NCBI GenBank assembly: GCA_001917895.1
Contig: MNEW01000067.1
Span: forward strand, 1 to 8,093
Reading direction: 5' to 3'
DNA from: Actinobacteria bacterium 13_1_40CM_66_12
GTDB taxonomy: Bacteria; Chloroflexota; Dormibacteria; Dormibacterales; Dormibacteraceae
Length of the DNA: 8,093 nt
Made by a program: the position numbers and the translations under genes. Below the pieces are notes generated by a model. It was not told where the DNA came from. It saw nothing but the letters and a program-made list of their open reading frames with translations, and ran no database searches. This document shows positions 1 to 5,818 of this stretch, piece by piece (within the stretch, counting starts at the first letter, position 1; the number at the start of each line of letters is the position of its first letter).

Positions 1-1
1 T

Positions 2-32
2 TTGGGATCGCTCATCGGCTGCAGCATATCCT
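2..32 (+). promoter_or_regulatory. Possible promoter for the cyclase gene (leaderless layout)
   Basis: TTGGGA at 2-7 resembles a -35 box and TATCCT at 27-32 resembles a -10 box, each matching 4 of 6 consensus bases, with a 19-base spacer. Transcription would begin about 7 bases after the -10 box, that is at or next to the GTG at 39. This would give a leaderless message and would explain the lack of a ribosome site. Two such weak matches can easily occur by chance, and the left edge hides anything further upstream. Confidence 0.22.
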
Positions 33-38
33 GCAGGT

Positions 39-1748
39 GTGGTGACGGCTTGCTCGGTTTGCGGGCGCCCGCTCCCGGACGGCGCCCGCTTCTGCCCGAA
101 CTGCGGGGCGTCGGTCGGACCGCTCGTTCACACCGAAGAGCGGAAGATGGTCACCGTCCTCTTCGCCGACATCGTCGACTCGACCGGTCTCGGGGGCCGC
201 CTCGACGCGGAGCGATCCCGCGAGGTCCTGGGCCAGTTCTTCGGCGCGGCGTCGGAGGAGCTGCTCGCGCTCCGCGGTCGCCCTGAGAAGTTCATCGGCG
301 ACGCCGTCATGGCGGTCTTCGGAATGCCGGCCGTGCACGAGGACGACGCCTTGCGTGCCGTCCGCGCCGGTCTCGCGATTCGCGGTCGCACCCGACGGCT
401 GGGGGAGGCGGCGGGCCTCGCCGCGCCGTTGGAGGTCCGGATCGGGATCGAATCCGGAGAGGCCGCCATGGGACGGAACCCGAGCGGCCAGATGCTCGTG
501 ACCGGCCCGGTCGTCAATGAGGCGGCGCGGTTGCAGTCGGCGGCGCGCCCAGGCGAGCTGCTGGCGGGCAGCACCACGCACGCCCTTACGGCAACGACCG
601 TGTCGTATGGGCGCCGCCGCCACGTCAGGGCCAAAGGCTTCGATGCGGGTCTCGATGCTTTCCCGGTCGACGGGCTGACGACCCGTTCCGCGCGGCGCAC
701 GATCCCATTCGTCGGCCGCGCGAGCGAGCAGGCCATCCTCGACCAGAGCCTCGGCCTCACGACCTCGACCGGCCGCCCGGTGCTCGTCACCGTCCTCGGC
801 GAGCCCGGCATCGGCAAGTCGCGTTTGGCCGACGAGCTGGCGGCAGGCGTCGCGGCGGCGGTGGTCGTGCTGCGTGGCCAGCCTCGCTCCGACACGGACA
901 CCGCGACGTTCTCACCCGCCGCCGCGATCATCGGGGACCTGGCCGGCATCGACGCCGGCGATCCGCCGGATAAGATCAGGCGCCGCCTGCGCGAGCTCGC
1001 GAATCGCTGCTGCGATCCATCCGAGGCCGATCTGGTTGCCCAACGCCTCGCTCTCCTGTTCGGCCTGGCCGAACGGCGAGAGGAGGCGGCCTTCGTCCAT
1101 GACGTGCAGGCGGGTTTCACCGCCATCGTCGACGGGCTGGCTCGCGACCACCCCGTGATGATGGTGTTCGAGGACGCCCACCACCTCAAGCCCGCGATGC
1201 TCGACCTCATCGAACGCCTCGCGACCCCCGGACGGCGCGGACCGCGCCGGGCATTGATCCTCGCATTGGCGCGAAACGAGCTGCTCGAGGACAGGCCCGA
1301 TTGGGGATCGACAAGTGGGAACTCGGTCCTGCTGCGCCTGGATCGGCTTTCGCCGGCGGAGTCGATCAATCTCGTCCGCCAGGCGGGCGGAGGTCGAATC
1401 CCAGAGCCGCAGGCGATCGAGATCGCCGAGCGCGCGGGAGGCAATCCCTTTTTCATCATCGAGACGACCGGCATGCTCATGCCCAACGGCGATGGCTCCG
1501 GGCCCGCCGGTCGCATGACCATCCCACCCACCGTTCAGGCGGTGGTCAGCGCCCGGCTCGATGCTCTTCCGGCCCGGCTGCGCGAGCTGGCCCGCCGTGC
1601 ATCGGTGTTCATGTACGCATTCGACCTTGAAGAGCTCGCCACCGTCGACGGCAGCGCAAACGTGAAGGAGCTCCAGGACCTCGAGGACGCCGAGGTCATC
1701 GTGCGCCAGCCGCCCGCGAGCTGGCGGATCCGCCACGCCACACTGTAA
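39..1748 (+). CDS. Zinc-ribbon / class III nucleotide cyclase / AAA ATPase, N-terminal part
   Basis: The 569-residue product would convert ATP (or GTP) to a cyclic nucleotide in the cytoplasm, with the ATPase module as a regulatory switch. The zinc ribbon has C5, C8, C19 and C22. In the cyclase domain I see metal-binding D44 (in FADIVDST) and D88 (in GDAVMAVFG), K84 at the usual adenine-specifying position, and the transition-state pair N160 and R164 (NEAAR). The second purine-contact position seems to be L153 rather than Asp or Thr. Walker A is GEPGIGKS at 254-261 and Walker B ends in VFED at 376-379. With one cyclase domain it would have to act as a homodimer. The GTG at 39 puts the zinc ribbon four residues in, as is normal for the family. 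A second GTG at 42 is possible, and the frame is open to the left edge, so an earlier start cannot be excluded. No good Shine-Dalgarno is visible. It ends at TAA 1746-1748, before the TPR region that relatives carry. Confidence 0.88.
   Translation: MVTACSVCGRPLPDGARFCPNCGASVGPLVHTEERKMVTVLFADIVDSTGLGGRLDAERSREVLGQFFGAASEELLALRGRPEKFIGDAVMAVFGMPAVHEDDALRAVRAGLAIRGRTRRLGEAAGLAAPLEVRIGIESGEAAMGRNPSGQMLVTGPVVNEAARLQSAARPGELLAGSTTHALTATTVSYGRRRHVRAKGFDAGLDAFPVDGLTTRSARRTIPFVGRASEQAILDQSLGLTTSTGRPVLVTVLGEPGIGKSRLADELAAGVAAAVVVLRGQPRSDTDTATFSPAAAIIGDLAGIDAGDPPDKIRRRLRELANRCCDPSEADLVAQRLALLFGLAERREEAAFVHDVQAGFTAIVDGLARDHPVMMVFEDAHHLKPAMLDLIERLATPGRRGPRRALILALARNELLEDRPDWGSTSGNSVLLRLDRLSPAESINLVRQAGGGRIPEPQAIEIAERAGGNPFFIIETTGMLMPNGDGSGPAGRMTIPPTVQAVVSARLDALPARLRELARRASVFMYAFDLEELATVDGSANVKELQDLEDAEVIVRQPPASWRIRHATL
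1746..1748 (+). other. Premature in-frame TAA stop within the cyclase gene
   Basis: The codon TAA follows CTG (Leu569) and precedes GAC (Asp). It lies inside a conserved stretch, not at a domain boundary, which argues against an evolved split into two proteins. None of the other genes ending in this window uses TAA (they end in TGA or TAG), so it also looks out of place as a terminator. No start codon of ATG, GTG or TTG type occurs in this frame between it and the ATG at 1962. Confidence 0.85.
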
Positions 1749-1961
1749 GACGTCGCATACGCCAGCCTGCCGAAACGAGAGCGCCTGCGCCTGCATCAGC
1801 TGGTCGCCGACTACCTGATCGATTCGGGCCATGGATCGCTCGCCGCCGATCACCTCGAGCTCGCGGCGATCGCTTCCCTCGACCTCGACCCGAACGACCG
1901 AGCGGCCCCGGAGCGCGCTGCGGACGCTCTCCTCGTCGCCGGCGACCGTGCACGCCGGCGC

Positions 1962-2873
1962 ATGGAGATCCGCTCGGCGATCGATCGATACGATCGCGCC
2001 CTCGTCATGGCGGGCCCCGAGCGAAATTGGGGAGCTCGGGAGGCCAGGATCCTGGCGGGCATGGGCGAGGCCCGCTACTGGCTCGGCGAATACCGCTCGG
2101 CCACGGAGGCCTTGAATCGGGCCGTGACACTGGCGGAGGAGCACGACGACCTATTCGCCTTGGCGCTCGCGCTGCGCTTCCTGGGCGATATCGCCATCAA
2201 CTTCGAGGCCGACGTCGACAAGGCCGAGAAGCTGTTGGATCGGTCGCTCCAAGCAGCAGAGCAGCTGGGCGAGCCGTGGGCCATCGTGCGGACGCTGCTG
2301 TTCGCGGGCTGGGTTCCCTGGACGCGCGAGCGGTATCAAGAGGCCGAGGTCATCTGGAGGCGGGCGCTCGACATGGTCGATCCGAAAGACCACTGGTCTC
2401 GGGTGCGCGCTTTGACGGCCCTTTCGATCAACCACAGCCAGATGAACGACCACGAGGGGGCGCTGAAGCTCATCGATGAGGCGGGCGCGCTTGCCGGTGA
2501 GGCGAGCGACCAGTTCACGATCGCCAACACCGCCGTGCAAAGGGGTCGCGTGTTGGACGACCTCGAACGTCGCGAGGAATCGCTGCCCTGGTTCGACCGT
2601 GGAGTCGCGATCTTTTCCGAGCTTGGAGCTCGCTGGGAGCTCGCGGACGCCAGGGCGGCCCGGGGCATCGCGAAGCGGGAGCTGGGCCGGCTTGATGAAG
2701 CGGAGGAGGACCTGCGCTACGCAATCCGCATCGCGGAGGAGCTTGGCGACCGCCAGCTGCCGGGTTGGACCTGGCGCGCGCTGGCGCTGGTCGCCGAACG
2801 CCGCGGCGACAAGGCGGAGGCGGAGGAACGCTGGCGGCGCTCGCGCGAGGCCGAGTCACGCGGGCCGCACTGA
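1962..2873 (+). CDS. TPR-repeat C-terminal part of the interrupted cyclase-ATPase
   Basis: This is the downstream piece of the same frame. It can be read as a 303-residue protein from ATG 1962, but homologous sequence already begins at 1749 (374 residues in all), so this start is only the first available Met and has no visible ribosome site. It consists of about seven helical TPR-like units of 35-40 residues, recognisable by repeated small-residue/Leu-Tyr helices followed by an AEEDLRYAIRIAEELGD-like second helix. Examples are GEARYWLGEYRSATEALNRA, the GDIAINFEADVDKAEKLLDR unit, and a final RGDKAEAEERWRRSREAES unit. In related proteins such repeats bind a partner or ligand and control the ATPase and cyclase modules. 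Whether it is translated alone is unknown; with no cyclase attached it would be a free repeat protein. It ends at TGA 2871-2873, three bases from the stop codon of the convergent acetyltransferase gene. Confidence 0.75.
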   Translation: MEIRSAIDRYDRALVMAGPERNWGAREARILAGMGEARYWLGEYRSATEALNRAVTLAEEHDDLFALALALRFLGDIAINFEADVDKAEKLLDRSLQAAEQLGEPWAIVRTLLFAGWVPWTRERYQEAEVIWRRALDMVDPKDHWSRVRALTALSINHSQMNDHEGALKLIDEAGALAGEASDQFTIANTAVQRGRVLDDLERREESLPWFDRGVAIFSELGARWELADARAARGIAKRELGRLDEAEEDLRYAIRIAEELGDRQLPGWTWRALALVAERRGDKAEAEERWRRSREAESRGPH

Positions 2874-2876
2874 CTG

Positions 2877-3671
2877 CTAGTGGTAGACGAGGTTCGCGCC
2901 AAAACGTGAGAAGCCCAGCTTTTCGTAGACCTTCGCCGCTTCCTCGGTGGCCGCGTCCAGGAAGACGAAGTCACCGCCGCCGTCGAAATGCCGCCTGACC
3001 AGCTCTGAGGTGACGGTGGCGGCGACCCCGCGACGCCGCAGCTTCCTCGCGGTGACGACGCCGACGACTTCCGCCGCTCCCTTCATCGAATGCGAGACCC
3101 CGGTGCCGGCCGCCTCCCAATCCAGCCACGCCAGCAAGAAGACGCTGTCGGGGACGGCCAGCGCGACCCGCAGCTGATCGATCGGCGGCACTGGTCTCTT
3201 GACGTCGCCGCCGTTGGTCCACCGAATCTGCTGGAAGGCCTCCAGCTCAGCCGCGATGGCGGTGGACCGGAGCTGCGTCAGGTGTACCTCGGGTGCGACG
3301 AATGGTTTGAACGAATCCGGGTGACACGCCATCAGCGGATTCTTTTCCGCCATCTTCAGGCCGGCCGATTCCAGCCACGCCCCGACCTCCGGAAAGACCG
3401 CTTCGTTGTACTCGATCTCGAGCGGCGCTTTGTGCTTCTTCAGCGCCGCCTTCAATTTCGGCATCGCCTTCAGCGTCTCGCTTTCGCTGGCTGAGCCTTC
3501 GACCAACGTGACCCAGCTCGTCGAGGGTGCTTCCTTGTCCTGGGACATGGCGACGCGAAAGGGCCCGATCGTGAGGACCTCTGAATCGACGGCCCGTGCC
3601 TCGAGCACGTCGCGCTGCCAGGCGGCGAAGCGCTCTACATCTCCGGTCACGGTACCCGTAGTGTGGGCCAT
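2877..3671 (-). CDS. GNAT-family N-acetyltransferase
   Basis: The 264-residue product is a predicted cytoplasmic acetyl-CoA-dependent acyltransferase; the acceptor is unknown. The C-terminal half carries the GNAT fold signature: a beta strand AEVVGVVTARKL (200-211), the pyrophosphate-binding loop RRRGVA (212-217) followed by its helix, and a second strand/helix with FLDAATEEAAKVYEKLGF (237-254) ending in the usual KLGF turn. The N-terminal half (about 1-130) is not recognisable to me; its length would allow a second, degenerate GNAT-like domain, as in two-domain members of the family. The chosen ATG at 3669-3671 shares two bases with the ATG of the divergent methyltransferase gene and lacks a Shine-Dalgarno. 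An in-frame GTG at 3648-3650 (Val8) is an alternative start. The gene ends at TAG 2877-2879. No neighbour suggests a substrate. Confidence 0.85.
   Translation of the reverse strand: MAHTTGTVTGDVERFAAWQRDVLEARAVDSEVLTIGPFRVAMSQDKEAPSTSWVTLVEGSASESETLKAMPKLKAALKKHKAPLEIEYNEAVFPEVGAWLESAGLKMAEKNPLMACHPDSFKPFVAPEVHLTQLRSTAIAAELEAFQQIRWTNGGDVKRPVPPIDQLRVALAVPDSVFLLAWLDWEAAGTGVSHSMKGAAEVVGVVTARKLRRRGVAATVTSELVRRHFDGGGDFVFLDAATEEAAKVYEKLGFSRFGANLVYH
3659..3664 (+). promoter_or_regulatory. Possible -10 element (TAGTGT) for the methyltransferase gene
   Basis: TAGTGT matches the TAnnnT form of a -10 box and ends five bases before the ATG at 3670, the distance expected for a leaderless transcript. It lies inside the first codons of the divergent acetyltransferase gene. 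There is no convincing -35 box, so this is suggestive only. Confidence 0.18.
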
Positions 3672-4401
3672 GACAATGTCGGTAGGCAGCGCCGAGAACG
3701 AGTTTGCGGTGAAGCTGTTTCGGCGCCTGCCTCGCCGTTACGACCTGCTGGCCGAGGTGCTTTCGTTCGGACAGAACGCGCGGTGGCGCGCAGAGCTGGT
3801 CAGGCACGTCGCGAAGGATCAGCCGCGGCGCGTCCTCGATGTCGCCACCGGTACGGCCGGCGTCGCGATCGCCATCGCACGACGCACGAATGGGCATGTC
3901 ACGGGCGTCGACGTCAGCCAGGAGATGCTCGAGATCGGACGTGGACGGGTGGCCGGCGCCGGGCTGCAGGGACTCATCGAGCTCGAGACCGCAAGGGCCG
4001 AGGCGCTGTCTTTTGATGACCGCGCCTTCGACGCGATCAGCTTCACGTATGTCCTTCGATATGTGGCCGATCCGGCCGCGACGATCCGGGAGCTCACCCG
4101 AACGCTGCGGTCAGGCGGTGTGATGGCCGGCCTGGATTTCTACGTGCCCCCCAGCCTGCCTGCGCGCGCCGCCTGGTGGCTGTATACCCGCGCCGTGCTG
4201 CCGGTCGCCGGGCTCGTGCTGGGTGGTCGGGCCTGGTGGAACGTGGGCCGATTTCTCGGTCCCAACATTTCGGCCCACTACCGACGGTGGCCGCTGCAGC
4301 GCCTGATCGATGCCTGGGAGGAGGCGGGGATGGAGGGAGTCGAATATCGCTTGATGAGCCTCGGCGGAGGGATCGTGATGTGGGGCACGAAGCGTGCCTG
4401 A
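3670..4401 (+). CDS. UbiE/MenG-type class I SAM-dependent methyltransferase
   Basis: The 243-residue product is predicted to methylate a lipid-soluble substrate from S-adenosylmethionine. By family it is most likely demethylmenaquinone, the last step of menaquinone synthesis, at the inner face of the membrane. UbiE/MenG features: the N-terminal RRYDLLAEVLSFG...RWR signature (22-40), SAM motif I VLDVATGTAGVA (55-66), acidic D81 at the end of strand 2, FDAISFTYVLRYVADP (120-135), and a C-terminal part with LYTRAVLPVAGLVLGG (171-186) and GGGIVMWGTKRA (232-243) that matches the family ending. Deviations are A63 where DLATGTGD has Gly, and loss of the Asn usually found after YDLL/M, so a related quinone or isoprenoid substrate is possible. 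The frame is open back to 3406, but that is antisense to the acetyltransferase gene; the ATG at 3670 or 3676 fits the family N-terminus. Its end overlaps the next gene by 8 bases. Confidence 0.87.
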   Translation: MTMSVGSAENEFAVKLFRRLPRRYDLLAEVLSFGQNARWRAELVRHVAKDQPRRVLDVATGTAGVAIAIARRTNGHVTGVDVSQEMLEIGRGRVAGAGLQGLIELETARAEALSFDDRAFDAISFTYVLRYVADPAATIRELTRTLRSGGVMAGLDFYVPPSLPARAAWWLYTRAVLPVAGLVLGGRAWWNVGRFLGPNISAHYRRWPLQRLIDAWEEAGMEGVEYRLMSLGGGIVMWGTKRA

Positions 4402-5128
4402 GGCGCTCGCCCCCGCCTACTACACAGCGGTAGGGCGCGGGTGGCGGCGGGACGTCTGGGCCTTGTTGCATCCGCCATACACGGCGTGGCACCTGTCCTA
4501 CGTCGTGATCGGCGCCAGCCTCGCGCCGAAATTGAGCACCTTTCGGCTCGGGGCCACGCTGGTCGCTTTCTTCCTCGCGGTCGGCATCGCCGCTCATGCG
4601 CTCGACGAGCTCAATGGACGTCCGCTACGCACATCGATCCCGAGTTGGGTGCTGAAGGCGGCGGGCGCGATCGGCCTGGCGGGCGCGGTCGCCATCGGAT
4701 TGGCCGGTCTGCCACTCCTGGGGTGGTCGCTGCTTCCATTCATCGCGCTCGGGGTGCTTTTCGTTTATGCGTACAACCTGGAGCTCCTCGGCGGCCGCAT
4801 GCACGGCGATTTCTGGTTTGCGCTGTCATGGGGCGCTTTCCCACTGCTCACGGCCTACTTCGCGCAGACCGGCAGCATCTCGCTCGGGGCCGTCGCGGCG
4901 GCCGCTAGCGCGTTTGCGCTGTCCTTCGGCCAACGTGCGCTGAGCACTCCGGCGCGCAATCTGCGCCGCAAGACGCGCTCGGTTTCGGGCGTGATCACGC
5001 TCAACGACGGATCAACGGCGCGGCTCGAAGAGGCGACCATTTTGAAACCGTTGGAAACGGCCCTGCGCGCGTTCTCCTGGGGGGTGGTCGCGATCGCCAT
5101 CGCTTTGCTCTCTTCAAGACTGCTTTGA
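4394..5128 (+). CDS. Uncharacterised polytopic membrane protein, UbiA-prenyltransferase-like
   Basis: The 244-residue product has about seven hydrophobic segments (roughly 33-48, 51-70, 86-107, 111-128, 139-157, 162-180 and 223-241) and no signal peptide. I do not recognise a characterised family with certainty. The segment after the second helix, AHALDELNGRPL (67-78), sits where UbiA prenyltransferases have their first Asp-rich motif and a following RPL. The region YAYNLELLGGRMHGDFWFAL (125-144) sits where they have the second motif. The classical NDxxDxxxD is absent, so catalysis by the usual magnesium-diphosphate mechanism is doubtful. A polar stretch of about 40 residues (181-222) precedes the last helix. 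GTG at 4394 lies inside the end of the methyltransferase gene (overlap GTGCCTGA), which implies translational coupling and a shared role in quinone or isoprenoid-lipid metabolism. That role is an inference from position and weak motif similarity. Confidence 0.8.
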   Translation: MPEALAPAYYTAVGRGWRRDVWALLHPPYTAWHLSYVVIGASLAPKLSTFRLGATLVAFFLAVGIAAHALDELNGRPLRTSIPSWVLKAAGAIGLAGAVAIGLAGLPLLGWSLLPFIALGVLFVYAYNLELLGGRMHGDFWFALSWGAFPLLTAYFAQTGSISLGAVAAAASAFALSFGQRALSTPARNLRRKTRSVSGVITLNDGSTARLEEATILKPLETALRAFSWGVVAIAIALLSSRLL

Positions 5129-5152
5129 TGGCCCCGTAACATTCCGTAAGTC
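5129..5152 (+). promoter_or_regulatory. 24-base spacer before the hemolysin III gene
   Basis: The spacer has no Shine-Dalgarno-like purine run. TAACAT at 5137-5142 could act as a -10 element with transcription starting just before the ATG at 5153, but no -35 box is apparent. The three plus-strand genes from 3670 may equally be one transcript. Confidence 0.18.
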
Positions 5153-5818
5153 ATGAACCTTCCGGCCGTGACGATGCCGAAACCGCTGCTGAGGGGCTGG
5201 TCGCATGCCGTGGCGTCGTTCGTCGCGGTCGCCGGCCTTGTGAGCTTGATCGTGATTACGCGCCACGACCCCGCGAAGCTCGCCTCGATGGCGATCTACG
5301 GGACAGGGCTGGTCCTGCTCTTCGCCGTCAGCGCCATGTACCACATCTTCAACTGGCCGCCACGCGTCAAGGACTGGCTACGGCGCGCGGACCACGCGAC
5401 GATCTTCGTCTTCATCGCCGCGACCTACACGCCGCTCGTCTTCAACATCCTTGGCGGCTGGTGGCGAATCGGGGTCCTGGTCGCCATCTGGGTCTGTGCA
5501 CTCGCCGGAGTCATTGGGGCGGCACCGTTCCTGCGCATCCCGCGGGTCGTGCTGGCGAGCCTCTACCTGGCGATGGGCTGGCTGGCTGTGGTCGCGCTCG
5601 TCCCGCTCACTGCGGCTTTGGGCTGGGTGGCGGCCGTGCTGATGGCGCTAGGTGGGCTGCAGTACTCGCTCGGCGCCGCGGCCTACGCATTCCGGCGTCC
5701 GAGATTGTGGCCGCGCGTGTTCGGCTACCACGAGGTCTTTCACCTGGCGGTCATCACCGCGAGCGTCACCTTCTATGTGATCGTGGTTTATTACGCCGTC
5801 CCGTACCACCGCTCCTAG
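5153..5818 (+). CDS. trhA: Hemolysin III / TrhA family (PAQR-type) membrane protein
   Basis: The 221-residue, seven-helix inner-membrane protein belongs to the bacterial branch of the PAQR superfamily. Members have been linked to membrane fluidity and energy homeostasis, and the name hemolysin III is historical. The family pattern is complete: RGWSH near the N-terminus (H18), SAMYH (S60, H64) in the second helix region, ADHATIFVFIAATYTP (79-94), and FGYHEVFHLAV (190-200). H64, H193 and H197 are the expected metal-binding histidines, with D80 nearby. The length is typical. Family members often begin with KPxLRGWSH, so ATG 5174 (Met8) or GTG 5168 could be the true start instead of ATG 5153. It may be cotranscribed with the two upstream genes. 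Its stop codon TAG (5816-5818) overlaps the stop codon of the convergent carboxylase gene within one CTAG. Confidence 0.92.
   Translation: MNLPAVTMPKPLLRGWSHAVASFVAVAGLVSLIVITRHDPAKLASMAIYGTGLVLLFAVSAMYHIFNWPPRVKDWLRRADHATIFVFIAATYTPLVFNILGGWWRIGVLVAIWVCALAGVIGAAPFLRIPRVVLASLYLAMGWLAVVALVPLTAALGWVAAVLMALGGLQYSLGAAAYAFRRPRLWPRVFGYHEVFHLAVITASVTFYVIVVYYAVPYHRS

Larger units (their letters stand above)
39..2873 (+). pseudogene. Cyclase-ATPase-TPR regulator gene interrupted by one in-frame TAA
   Basis: Taken as a whole this is one reading frame of 945 codons with a single internal stop at codon 570. Layout in order: zinc ribbon (residues 5-22), class III nucleotide cyclase (about 35-200), AAA/STAND-type ATPase (about 222-560), the end of its helical/winged part (about 560-600), then TPR-like helical repeats (about 640-940). 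The residues on both sides of the stop (RIRHATL before, DVAYASLPKRERLRLH after) make one continuous conserved stretch found in intact members of this family. That is the main evidence that the two halves are one gene, not two neighbours. Only one base need differ from a sense codon (CAA, AAA or GAA). No frameshift is present. It is marked as a pseudogene because the sequence as given cannot make the full protein; a sequencing error would make it an ordinary gene. Confidence 0.8.

Noticed and set aside
128..1531. Long minus-strand open frame of 467 codons opposite the cyclase gene
   Set aside because: It is Arg/Ser/Pro-rich with no recognisable motif, lies wholly opposite a gene with clear domains, and is the kind of shadow frame that GC-rich coding DNA produces.
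912..2144. Minus-strand open frame of 410 codons spanning the TAA site
   Set aside because: It has no family motif, and the plus strand has conserved sequence on both sides of the TAA; treated as a shadow frame.
2869..2882. CACT/AGTG hairpin between the convergent stop codons at 2873 and 2877
   Set aside because: A 4-base stem without a T-run is expected by chance.
3406..3669. Upstream extension of the methyltransferase reading frame
   Set aside because: It is antisense to the acetyltransferase coding sequence, and UbiE-family similarity begins only a few residues after 3670.
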